From positions 1 through 34,214 of the forward strand of contig WRDO01000031.1 in NCBI GenBank assembly GCA_009779755.1: 34,214 nucleotides of DNA, in the 5' to 3' direction. The notes beneath the pieces are model-generated. The model was not told the DNA's origin. It was given only the letters and a program-made list of their open reading frames with translations, and did no database searches. The DNA is from Defluviitaleaceae bacterium. GTDB taxonomy: Bacteria; Bacillota; Clostridia; Lachnospirales; WQUN01. Shown one piece after another: positions 14,681-21,977 of the stretch (position 1 is the first letter of the stretch; each line of letters begins with the position of its first letter). A program made the translations under genes and the position numbers.

Positions 14681-15988
14681 TTGAAAAGATTAATTACAAA
14701 TAAATTGATAGCATGGAAGAACAAATCACGCCGTATGCCTCTGCTGCTTCATGGTGCCAGACAAGTGGGTAAAACCCACATCATCAGGGATTTCGGCAGT
14801 ACGCATTACGCTAATACCGCTTATGTCAACTTGGAAACAGACCCCATTGCCGGGACATGGTTTGACGGCAATATCGACCCAAAGCGAATAGTCATGCTTC
14901 TGGAAGCGCATATCAAAGCGCGTGTTGTACCCGAGGATACCCTGATAATCTTTGATGAAATACAATCCTGTGAACGGGCGTTGACATCGTTAAAATATTT
15001 CAACGAAAATGCCCCGCAGTACCACATCATCGCGGCGGGGAGTCTGCTTGGTGTCGCCATCAAGCGTGAAAAACACTCTTTTCCGGTGGGTAACGTGGAT
15101 TCCATGACCTTGCATCCCTTCACGTTTGAAGAATTTTTATGGGCGCAAGGCGAGGATATATTGGCGGGGGAAATTAAAGCGGGCTTTGAATCCTGTACCC
15201 CCCTGCACCCCAGTCTGCATAAACGAGCCTCCGACTTGTACAAGATATACCTAATCGTGGGGGGTATGCCTGCGAGCATCTTGGAACATACAAACACAGG
15301 TTCTCTTGTCACGGTACCCGGCGTACAGAATCGGATTATTAACGACTATATTGCGGATATGGCGAAGTATGCTACCGAGAGTGAAGCGGTTAAAATCCGT
15401 GGGGCATACAACTCCATTCCCGCACAACTGGCGAAGGAAAACCGTAAGTTTCAATATAAAATCATTCAAAAAGGCGGCAGCAGTACCCTCTTTGGTGAAG
15501 CCATCGACTGGTTGGAAACGGCCCGCGTGGTAAACAAGTGTTACAACCTGACCACGCCGGACATACCCCTTGAAGTGTACAAAGATTTTACGAGCTTCAA
15601 GCTGTACATGAGCGACACGGGGCTTTTGGTCATGACCAGCCGAACACCGCAGGAAATCATCCTTAATCTAAGCGAAACCGATAACAGGTTTCTGGGTGCC
15701 ATTGCTGAAAATTATGTAGCGCAACAATTATCCGCCGCCGGCAAAAGCCTGCTGAGTTGGCGAAGCGACAGCAAGAGCGGCGGTCAAGCGGAAATGGATT
15801 TCGTGTTGCAAGAAGGTACGGATATTATCCCTGTCGAGGTTAAGGCAGGGGAGCGTGTGACTTCACGCAGCCTTAATGTGTTCGTGCAGAAGTATAAACC
15901 CGCTTATTCCATTAGGGTTTCCGGAAAGAACTTCGGGTTTGAAAATAGAATAAAATCCGTTCCGTTGTATGCGGTGTTCTGTATCTAA
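14681..15988 (+). CDS. AAA (AAA_14) ATPase with DUF4143 domain, copy 3
   Basis: A 435-residue protein with Walker A GARQVGKTH (from residue 25), Walker B LIIFDEIQS, sensor IIAAGSLLG and the typical segment VDSMTLHPFTFEEFLWA. The C-terminal part is DUF4143 with a nuclease-like core: SDSKSGGQAEMDFVLQ and IIPVEVKAGE (D-E-x-K type). The TTG at 14681 is chosen because GAGGTGAG precedes it by 6 nt; an ATG at 14657 is in frame but has no visible ribosome site. It is followed by the 29-nt tail repeat that also ends the retropepsin-like gene. Confidence 0.88.
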   Translation: MKRLITNKLIAWKNKSRRMPLLLHGARQVGKTHIIRDFGSTHYANTAYVNLETDPIAGTWFDGNIDPKRIVMLLEAHIKARVVPEDTLIIFDEIQSCERALTSLKYFNENAPQYHIIAAGSLLGVAIKREKHSFPVGNVDSMTLHPFTFEEFLWAQGEDILAGEIKAGFESCTPLHPSLHKRASDLYKIYLIVGGMPASILEHTNTGSLVTVPGVQNRIINDYIADMAKYATESEAVKIRGAYNSIPAQLAKENRKFQYKIIQKGGSSTLFGEAIDWLETARVVNKCYNLTTPDIPLEVYKDFTSFKLYMSDTGLLVMTSRTPQEIILNLSETDNRFLGAIAENYVAQQLSAAGKSLLSWRSDSKSGGQAEMDFVLQEGTDIIPVEVKAGERVTSRSLNVFVQKYKPAYSIRVSGKNFGFENRIKSVPLYAVFCI

Positions 15989-15996
15989 AAACTAAG

Positions 15997-16025
15997 CAGA
16001 TGAATCTCGTGCAGGGTGTGTAAAA
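15997..16025 (+). repeat. 29-nt direct repeat, copy 1
   Basis: This copy is identical to 17105-17133 at 28 of 29 positions. Each copy is followed by a tandemly doubled short word (ATTGCTACA twice here, ATTAGCTAT twice in copy 2) and then, about 100 nt on, by the att core. The arrangement looks like integrase arm sites beside a crossover site. Confidence 0.7.
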
Positions 16026-16110
16026 CCGTTAATTGCTACAAATTGCTACAGTTTTTAAAGCGGTGTGATGACGGGAAAGCCGTAAATACAAGCCTTTTCG
16101 GGTTTATGCT

Positions 16111-16130
16111 CGGTAGAGCGCGTCCTTGGT
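16111..16130 (+). other. att-like site 1 (tRNA-Thr D/anticodon-arm fragment)
   Basis: CGGTAGAGCGCGTCCTTGGT reads like the D-arm and 5' anticodon arm of a tRNA-Thr(GGU), and its last 12 nt (16119-16130) equal the core at 17228-17239. After the core the sequence diverges from a tRNA, so this is not a functional gene. It is probably an attachment site left by an earlier or nested integration. Confidence 0.55.
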
Positions 16131-16373
16131 TAGCTAGCCGATACATTCTCACTTTTGATGACTTCACGGGGTTGAATTTAATTGTTGACAACGTCAGTGT
16201 GTAAGTGCGCCAACAATAAATAAACAGGGATTCACTTCACAACGCATCTCTTTTTTCGTGAATTTTAGATTTGTGTATACCCTCGGTTTACATTGAGGGA
16301 ACCTGTGTCATATGATAAAATAAGTCCATGAAAATAAAATACAATTAAATTCTGTACTCTAAGGAGGTTGATT
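16131..16373 (+). promoter_or_regulatory. Intergenic region with promoter for the 16374 gene
   Basis: TTGAGG (16293-16298) and TAAAAT (16316-16321) with 17-nt spacing form a plausible promoter. A small CCCTC/GAGGG hairpin (about 16280-16299) overlaps its -35 box. An open frame of 62 codons around 16016-16204 has no ribosome site and I do not count it as a gene. Confidence 0.5.
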
Positions 16374-16655
16374 ATGTACGAGATTCTTCAGAATCCCAAG
16401 CGCATGTCAATCCAGGAAATTGATGATTCCTTTGATGGCAAGTGGGTTTATGTCGTCAATTGTGAGAGAAATGAAAGATACAAAACGATTGCCGGTGTCC
16501 CCGTAATTATCGCCGATGGGCCGTTTGAAGGTGTGGAGGACGGTATTTATGCCCCATATGATGATGAATCATACGGAACTAAGTTATCGCACACATTATT
16601 ACCGTCCCTTAACTTTTTCGCGTCCTTTAGCAGGATAACAAGATGCACGAAGTAG
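16374..16655 (+). CDS. Small hypothetical protein paired with the protease
   Basis: A 93-residue protein, start supported by AAGGAGG at the usual distance. It has strand-rich text (KWVYVVNCE, VPVIIADGPFEGVEDGIYAPYDDESYG) suggesting a small beta-barrel-like domain, and a basic tail. It overlaps the retropepsin-like gene by 13 nt, so the two are coupled and probably act together. Family not recognised. Confidence 0.65.
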   Translation: MYEILQNPKRMSIQEIDDSFDGKWVYVVNCERNERYKTIAGVPVIIADGPFEGVEDGIYAPYDDESYGTKLSHTLLPSLNFFASFSRITRCTK

Positions 16656-17131
16656 GCATAACCCGTGTCGGGGGTCATATCATTTTCGAAATAGAATTTG
16701 TGAGTTATAACCAACCGACAAACGTGGCTACGAAAGTCATGTTGGATTCCGGCGCGTACTTGACGGTCATTTCCGCGAGTACCGCCACCAAGTTCGGGTT
16801 TGATTCCCTACCCTACGAAACCGTTGATCTTCACGGCTTTACCGGGTCTACCCCCGCAAAGGTGATAACCGTGCCGGGAATCAAGCTGGCTGGATGGTTG
16901 ATTACCCAGGTGAAGGTACTCGTTCCCTTCGACAAGGAAATCACACAAGAGGTTTTAGGGCAGAATGTCCTTGAATATTTTAATTACGATGTTAAGCACG
17001 ATGAGGATAAAATATACTTCTCTAAAAATCCAAACCCCAAACCGCAAGGCAAATACATATATTTGCTTGGTTGTGGGGATGTATTTGTGAATAACCCAAA
17101 TGAACAGATGAACCTCGTGCAGGGTGTGTAA
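16643..17131 (+). CDS. Retropepsin-like aspartic protease
   Basis: A 162-residue protein with the clan AA signature VMLDSGAYLTVIS (D35-S-G-A) followed by the hydrophobic-strand and loop pattern of retropepsins (TVDLHGFTGS, then VLGQNVLEYFNY, the usual L-G-x-[ND]-[FV]L motif). It probably acts as a homodimer, each chain giving one Asp. The last residues (QMNLVQGV) are encoded by the 29-nt direct repeat, so the natural C-terminus may have been replaced by element-end sequence. It lies between the two att-like sites with its small partner gene. Confidence 0.75.
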   Translation: MHEVGITRVGGHIIFEIEFVSYNQPTNVATKVMLDSGAYLTVISASTATKFGFDSLPYETVDLHGFTGSTPAKVITVPGIKLAGWLITQVKVLVPFDKEITQEVLGQNVLEYFNYDVKHDEDKIYFSKNPNPKPQGKYIYLLGCGDVFVNNPNEQMNLVQGV

Positions 17132-17133
17132 AA
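17105..17133 (+). repeat. 29-nt direct repeat, copy 2
   Basis: Matches 15997-16025 at 28 of 29 positions. Here it overlaps the 3' end of the protease gene and supplies its stop codon. ATTAGCTAT twice in tandem follows at about 17139-17158. Confidence 0.7.
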
Positions 17134-17227
17134 ATTGACATTAGCTATAATTAGCTATACTCATTTAAAAATCGAAACTTGGAAACCCTTAAAACAAAGG
17201 CTTTCGACGGCTTTTACCGGACTTAAC

Positions 17228-17276
17228 CGCGTCCTTGGTAAGGACGAGGCAGGCGGTTCAATACCGCCCAGCAGCT
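17228..17276 (+). pseudogene. attR-like: displaced 3' half of tRNA-Thr(GGU)
   Basis: CGTCC-TTGGTAA-GGACG forms an anticodon arm with anticodon GGU. It is followed by a variable loop, a T arm (GGCGG-TTCAATA-CCGCC) and the 3' acceptor strand CAGCAGC plus a discriminator. The 5' half of a tRNA is absent; the DNA to the left does not pair with it. Tyrosine-recombinase elements typically integrate in the anticodon or T arm, restore the tRNA at one end and leave such a 3' fragment at the other. The 12-nt core CGCGTCCTTGGT is shared with 16119-16130. Confidence 0.7.
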
Positions 17277-17369
17277 TTTCTTTATTCCCTAAAGCCGCTT
17301 GAAATTACCTGCATTGTTGCATTTTTTTGTACAGACAATCAACAAAAAAACATTATGAAGAAAAAAATA

Positions 17370-17417
17370 CCCATAGGACTACGTAAAAATTGCCGTAGAA
17401 TCTTATGGGTTTTTTAT
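17370..17417. terminator. Bidirectional terminator
   Basis: A 14-bp stem with a 2-nt bulge (starts CCCATAGGACTACG, ends TCTTATGGG) is flanked by an A run on the left and a T run on the right, so it works on both strands. It separates the mobile element from the minus-strand tRNA-Leu/trmL unit. Confidence 0.8.
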
Positions 17418-17459
17418 TCAAATTTTTATTTATCGCTTCAAGGGTGCGGTAAACGTAAA

Positions 17460-17494
17460 TTGGACAAGCCCTTATTTTATAAGGGTTTGCCCAA
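17460..17494 (-). terminator. Hairpin downstream of tRNA-Leu
   Basis: A 15-position stem with one mismatch (TTGG..CCCTTA with TAAGGG..CCAA) and a 5-nt loop lies about 18 nt beyond the 3' end of the minus-strand tRNA. The following minus-strand T run is weak, so it may serve in 3' processing. Confidence 0.55.
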
Positions 17495-17512
17495 TTTCAA
17501 AAACCATCTTCA

Positions 17513-17596
17513 TGCCCGAAGCCGGAATCGAACCGGCACGGAGTTGCCCCCGAGGGATTTTAAGTCCCTTGCGTCTACCTGTTCCGCCATTCGGGC
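17513..17596 (-). tRNA. tRNA-Leu (anticodon UAA)
   Basis: The minus strand reads GCCCGAA...TTCGGGC as acceptor pairing, with a D arm containing GGTAGACGC, an anticodon stem AGGGA/TCCCT around loop CTTAAAA (anticodon UAA, complement at 17560-17562), a long class II variable arm (TCGGGGGCAACTCCG region) and a T arm GCCGG-TTCGATT-CCGGC. The discriminator is A, as expected for leucine. CCA is not encoded. It lies 48 nt downstream of trmL on the same strand. Confidence 0.95.
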
Positions 17597-17644
17597 CGGA
17601 ACTTTTTTATTATGGGATGATTTTAATGGGGTGTCAAGTGCGCT

Positions 17645-18109
17645 TTATGATTCCCCGGAAGAAAAGAAACGTGTTTGCCGCAGGGCTTCGTACAGCACGA
17701 TACCGACGGAAACGGAGAGGTTAAGCGAACGTTCCGCACCGATCATGGGTATCGTGATAATACGGTCGGCGTGATCGGCCAGCATTTTTGACGGCAACCC
17801 GCAGGTTTCCGAACCGAAGATTAAATAATCATTTGCGGTGTACGAGACGTCGGTGTACCTTTTTTCGCTTCCGGTTTCCACGAGGTAAAACTGCGCGTCG
17901 GGATTTTCATCAATAAAATGCGTGAAGCCGTCATATTCGCGTATGTTAATTTTGTGCCAATAATCCAAGCCCGAGCGTTTTAACGATTTTTCATCCAAAA
18001 GGAAACCCAGTGGATGGATCAAGTGCAACGCCGTCCCCGTCATCAGGCAGGTGCGGCCGATCGCGCCGGTGTTGTGAGGGATTTCGGGTTGGTGCAGGAC
18101 GATGTTCAT
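17645..18109 (-). CDS. trmL: tRNA (cytidine/uridine-34 2'-O)-methyltransferase TrmL
   Basis: A 154-residue SPOUT methyltransferase of TrmL (YibK) length. It has IPHNTGAIGRTC near the N-terminus, LIFGSETCGLP in the middle and IPMIGAERSLNLSVSVGIVLYEAL near the C-terminus, the three blocks that build the trefoil-knot SAM site. TrmL uses S-adenosylmethionine to methylate the ribose of nucleotide 34 in tRNA-Leu(CAA) and tRNA-Leu(UAA). The tRNA-Leu(UAA) gene lies directly downstream on the same strand. The start codon is only 6 nt from a TATAAT with an extended TG, so the mRNA may be leaderless. Confidence 0.95.
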   Translation of the reverse strand: MNIVLHQPEIPHNTGAIGRTCLMTGTALHLIHPLGFLLDEKSLKRSGLDYWHKINIREYDGFTHFIDENPDAQFYLVETGSEKRYTDVSYTANDYLIFGSETCGLPSKMLADHADRIITIPMIGAERSLNLSVSVGIVLYEALRQTRFFSSGES

Positions 18110-18115
18110 GGGGCG

Positions 18116-18155
18116 ATTATACCATTTGTCAAAGGTTTTGCGCGTGGGTTATAAT
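18116..18155. promoter_or_regulatory. Divergent promoters trmL / ispF
   Basis: On the plus strand TTGTCA (18126-18131), 18 nt, TATAAT (18150-18155) precede ispF. On the minus strand TATAAT (18121 to 18116), preceded by TG one base before, lies directly before the trmL ATG at 18109. Confidence 0.65.
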
Positions 18156-18179
18156 CAATTCACGGAGGAAGGTGTAATT

Positions 18180-18668
18180 ATGGCGTTTCGAATCGGTCAG
18201 GGTTATGACGTTCACCGCTTGGCGGAAAACCGTCCCCTTATGCTGGGTGGCGTAGAGGTTCCGCACCCTTTGGGGCTTATGGGGCATTCCGATGCGGATG
18301 TGTTGTGCCACGCCGTAATAGACGCGCTGTTGGGTGCGTCGGGCTTGGGGGATATCGGCCTGCACTTCCCCGATACGTATCCGCAATATAAGAACATGTC
18401 CGGCTTGAGTATGTTAAATATAGTCGCGGATCTGTTGGCGAAAAATAAATATACCGTTGAAAACATTGATGCGACCATCATCGCGCAAGAGCCCAAACTT
18501 ACACCTTATAAGGAAAAAATGGCGGAAAATATTTCGCGTGTGATGAAGGTTCCCGCCCATGCCGTAAACATCAAAGCCACCACCGAAGAAGGGTTGGGCT
18601 TTACCGGCGCGGGAGAAGGGATCGCCGCGCAAGCTGTATGCCTGTTACGAAAGGTAAATGAAAAATGA
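18180..18668 (+). CDS. ispF: 2-C-methyl-D-erythritol 2,4-cyclodiphosphate synthase
   Basis: A 162-residue protein of normal IspF length. Metal ligands D10-V-H12 lie in IGQGYDVHRL; HSDADVLCHAVIDALLG, GDIGLHFPDT and KATTEEGLGFTG are the other family blocks. It makes the cyclic diphosphate intermediate of the MEP isoprenoid pathway as a homotrimer. ATG at 18180 follows GGAGGAAGG; the frame is open further upstream into the promoter. Its TGA overlaps the cysS ATG. Confidence 0.97.
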   Translation: MAFRIGQGYDVHRLAENRPLMLGGVEVPHPLGLMGHSDADVLCHAVIDALLGASGLGDIGLHFPDTYPQYKNMSGLSMLNIVADLLAKNKYTVENIDATIIAQEPKLTPYKEKMAENISRVMKVPAHAVNIKATTEEGLGFTGAGEGIAAQAVCLLRKVNEK

Positions 18669-20074
18669 ATATAAGCATTTACAATACCCTCACACGTAAG
18701 AAGGAACCCTTCGTCCCGATCGACCCCGACGGCAAAACCGTAAGGATGTACACCTGCGGCCAAACGGTGTACAACGATATCCACATCGGGAACGCACGTT
18801 TCTACGTGGTTTTTGACGCGATACGCCGTTATATGGAATACCGCGGTTTTGACGTGCAGTATATGCAAAATTTTACGGATATCGACGACAAGATCATCGC
18901 CCGCGCCGTGCAGGAAGGCCGCGGGGTAGATGACATCGCTGACACGTTTGTTTCCCGCACCCTGGAGGATTTGGAAAACTTGAACGTACGTCCCACCACA
19001 AAAAATCCCCGCGCCACACAGGAAATGCCCGAAATTATCGACATGATTACCCGATTAACAGAAATCGACGCGGCATATGAGAGGAACGGCACGGTTTACT
19101 TCGATGTCACACGTACCCCCGACTACGGCAAACTTTCGCGCAAGAAACCCGACGATTTGATTGCCGGCGCACGCATCGAAGTGGATTCGGATAAACGCAA
19201 CCCCACGGACTTTGTGCTTTGGAAGCCCGCGAAACCCGGCGAGCCGTTTTGGCCAAGCCCGTGGAGCGAAGGCCGCCCGGGCTGGCATATCGAATGCTCC
19301 GCCATGGCGTTTAAATATTTGGGTGAGGAAATCGACATTCACGGTGGGGGAGCGGACCTCATCTTCCCCCATCACGAAAACGAAATCGCCCAAACCGAGG
19401 CGATTACGGGCAAGCCCTTTTCCCGTTATTGGATGCATTGCGGCATCCTCACGGTGGACCATAAGAAGATGTCCAAATCGCGCGGAAATTTCCAAACCCT
19501 ACGCGAAGTGGCCGAACGTTTCCCGTACGACGTAATCCGTTTTTATTTGTTGAGCGGGCATTATCGTATGCCGATGGAGTTTACCGACGAGGTGATAACC
19601 GCCGCCGCGAAGGGGCTGGAGCGGATTAAAAATTGCCACGATACGTTGGTGCGGATGATCGGCGATAAAAATAATGAAACGCCTATTAAAATTGAACGAA
19701 ATTTGGATTGCGTTTACGAAAACGATTTCTTTGCCGCGATGGACGATGACTTTAACACCGCCGATGCGGTGACGGCGATCTTTGAATTGGTAAAATCCAT
19801 CAATACGGAACTGGCGAAACCCGAAAAACCCCCGCGAGGGAAACTTATATGTTTAAGCGATCAATTATCCCGCATGTGCGGCCTGTTGGGCATCGATTTA
19901 AAAAAAACCGACACCGACACCGACACCGCTTACATCGAAGCTCGAATCGCCGATCGCCAAGCCGCGCGAAAGACACGCGATTTCGCCGAGGCCGACCGTA
20001 TTCGCAACGAATTGGCCGAGCGGGGTATACTGTTGGAAGACACCCGCGAAGGCGTGGTATGGAAAAAAGCGTAA
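18665..20074 (+). CDS. cysS: Cysteinyl-tRNA synthetase
   Basis: A 469-residue class I synthetase. Cys31 (TCGQTVY) begins the zinc site, HIGN (40-43) is the HIGH motif and KMSKS is at 268-272; WHIECSAM and GGGADLIFPHHENE are typical CysRS blocks with further zinc ligands. It charges tRNA-Cys. It overlaps ispF by 4 nt and the mrnC start by 16 nt. The sequence near 19906-19928 has a short tandem repeat (ACCGAC) encoding TDTDT in the C-terminal domain. Confidence 0.97.
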   Translation: MNISIYNTLTRKKEPFVPIDPDGKTVRMYTCGQTVYNDIHIGNARFYVVFDAIRRYMEYRGFDVQYMQNFTDIDDKIIARAVQEGRGVDDIADTFVSRTLEDLENLNVRPTTKNPRATQEMPEIIDMITRLTEIDAAYERNGTVYFDVTRTPDYGKLSRKKPDDLIAGARIEVDSDKRNPTDFVLWKPAKPGEPFWPSPWSEGRPGWHIECSAMAFKYLGEEIDIHGGGADLIFPHHENEIAQTEAITGKPFSRYWMHCGILTVDHKKMSKSRGNFQTLREVAERFPYDVIRFYLLSGHYRMPMEFTDEVITAAAKGLERIKNCHDTLVRMIGDKNNETPIKIERNLDCVYENDFFAAMDDDFNTADAVTAIFELVKSINTELAKPEKPPRGKLICLSDQLSRMCGLLGIDLKKTDTDTDTAYIEARIADRQAARKTRDFAEADRIRNELAERGILLEDTREGVVWKKA

Positions 20075-20448
20075 ACCCAAGCACATCCGTCGCTGCCTTA
20101 GCCTACTTGGGCGACGCGGTCTTTGAATTACGCGTACGCGAAATGCTGTTAAACAAATACGAATCGAACGCGACGCCGAATGCGTTAAATCGTCAAGCGC
20201 GTAAATATGTAAGCGCGACCGCGCAATCGGCCATGTACCATGCGATCTTTCCTTTGCTTACCGAAGAAGAGCAAGCGATCATGAAACGCGGCCGAAATCT
20301 CCATACAAGCTCCCGCGCGAAAAACGCGGATGCCACCGATTATCGCCACGCCACGGGGTTGGAAACGCTTTTCGGTTATCTGCACGAACGCGGCGAACGC
20401 GGGCGTATCGACGAATTATTTAATCTCTGTATTTCCGTAAAAATCTAA
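20059..20448 (+). CDS. mrnC: Mini-ribonuclease III
   Basis: A 129-residue protein consisting only of an RNase III catalytic fold: AYLGDAVFELRVRE (signature helix with the acidic residues), then NRQARKYVSA and YRHATGLETLFGYL. It lacks a dsRNA-binding domain. Mini-III trims the ends of 23S rRNA precursor. ATG at 20059 lies inside the end of cysS; the cysS-mrnC overlap is a classic Bacillota arrangement. Confidence 0.95.
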   Translation: MEKSVNPSTSVAALAYLGDAVFELRVREMLLNKYESNATPNALNRQARKYVSATAQSAMYHAIFPLLTEEEQAIMKRGRNLHTSSRAKNADATDYRHATGLETLFGYLHERGERGRIDELFNLCISVKI

Positions 20449-20466
20449 TCATAAGGGGTTTTTCCT

Positions 20467-21924
20467 TTGCGCAATCTGACGCTGCTCACCGACTTCTACG
20501 AACTCACCATGATGCAGGCCTACCACCATGCCGCCGAAACCACGGAGCAAGGTCAACGGGCCGTTTTTGATATGTTCTACCGCGAGAACCCCTGCGGCAA
20601 CGGGTACGCAGTGGCGGCGGGATTGGCACAACTCATCGATTATATAAAGAACCTGCGCTTCGGGGATGCGGACATCGAATACCTGCGCTCCACGGGGGCC
20701 TTCCGCGAACCGTTCTTGAATTATTTAAAAAACTTTCGATTTACGGGGGATATACACGCCGTGCCCGAGGGGACGGTTGTATTTCCCGGCGAACCGCTGG
20801 TACGGGTATCGGCGCCGTTGGCGGAAGGACAATTTATCGAGACGGCATTACTTAATATCATCAATCATCAAAGTCTGATCGCAACCAAGGCCGCGCGTGT
20901 ATGCTGGGCTGCCGCAGGCGACACGGTGTTTGAATTCGGCTTACGGCGTGCCCAAGGACCGGACGCGGGTATATACGGCGCACGGGCCGCCATGATCGGC
21001 GGATGCCACGCCACCAGCAATGTGTTAGCCGGGCAGCTTTTCGACATACCCGTACGCGGCACCCACGCGCACAGCTGGATTATGTCCTTTGACACGGAGC
21101 TTGCGGCTTTCCGTTGTTATGCCGATCTGTACCCCCGCGTATGCATCCTGCTGACGGATACGTACGACACGTTAAAATCGGGTGTACCCAACGCGATAAC
21201 CGTTTTTAAGGAAATGAAGGAAAAAGGCATCACATCGGCATTGTACGGCATCCGCTTGGATTCGGGCGACCTCGCGTACCTTTCCAAATGCGCGCGCGAA
21301 ATGCTGGATGCGGCCGGGTTTACCGATGCGATTATCAGCGCGTCAAGCGATTTGGATGAAAACCTGATTACCGAGCTGAAAGCGCAGGGCGCGAAGATAA
21401 CCCTCTGGGGCGTAGGCACGAACCTGATAACATCCAAGGAATGTCCCGCGTTCGGCGGCGTGTATAAAATGGCGGCGCTTTCATCCGGCGACGGCCCGTG
21501 GATCCCCAAGATAAAACTCAGTGAAAACCCCGTAAAGGTCACCAACCCCGGTATAAAAAAAATTTATCGCTTATACGATTCCACCACGGGTAAAATGAAG
21601 GCCGACTTGATAATGTTAGCCGACGAAGCATTGTCTAACCACGAGGACTTGACGATCTTCGACCCGCTGGCGACGTGGAAACGCATGACCCTACCCGCCG
21701 GGTCGTTTACCATACGCGAACTGCTGGAGCCCGTATTCGTGGGCGGTGATTGCGTGTATCCCGAACGTCGCGTGGCAGACATCCGCGAATACGCCGAAGC
21801 CGAGCGCGGAACCTTGTGGGATGAACATAAACGTTTGGTTAACCCGCACATCATGCCGGTGGACTTGTCGCAGAAGCTGTACGATTTGAAGCAAACGATG
21901 ATCACGCAGGCACGTGGGCGGTAG
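20467..21924 (+). CDS. pncB: Nicotinate phosphoribosyltransferase
   Basis: A 485-residue protein matching bacterial PncB: TDFYELTMMQAY at the N-terminus (PRPP/nicotinate site), FEFGLRRAQGPD, GTHAHSWIMSF with the His that is phosphorylated in this family, and YGIRLDSGDLAYLSK. It converts nicotinate and PRPP to nicotinate mononucleotide in NAD salvage. The start is TTG at 20467, 18 nt after the mrnC stop, with a weak AAGGGG site. It probably ends the ispF-cysS-mrnC-pncB transcription unit. Confidence 0.95.
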   Translation: MRNLTLLTDFYELTMMQAYHHAAETTEQGQRAVFDMFYRENPCGNGYAVAAGLAQLIDYIKNLRFGDADIEYLRSTGAFREPFLNYLKNFRFTGDIHAVPEGTVVFPGEPLVRVSAPLAEGQFIETALLNIINHQSLIATKAARVCWAAAGDTVFEFGLRRAQGPDAGIYGARAAMIGGCHATSNVLAGQLFDIPVRGTHAHSWIMSFDTELAAFRCYADLYPRVCILLTDTYDTLKSGVPNAITVFKEMKEKGITSALYGIRLDSGDLAYLSKCAREMLDAAGFTDAIISASSDLDENLITELKAQGAKITLWGVGTNLITSKECPAFGGVYKMAALSSGDGPWIPKIKLSENPVKVTNPGIKKIYRLYDSTTGKMKADLIMLADEALSNHEDLTIFDPLATWKRMTLPAGSFTIRELLEPVFVGGDCVYPERRVADIREYAEAERGTLWDEHKRLVNPHIMPVDLSQKLYDLKQTMITQARGR

Positions 21925-21977
21925 GCAGAACAAAGACTACTCAACGATATGAAGTAAAGAAAGGCAGGAAGGTTAAA

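Noticed and set aside
16016..16204. 62-codon open frame after the third ATPase
   Set aside because: No start site or family features; it runs across the repeat and the att-like sequence.
17228..17276. Complete tRNA-Thr gene
   Set aside because: Only the anticodon arm, T arm and 3' acceptor strand are present; the sequence to the left cannot form the acceptor or D arm.
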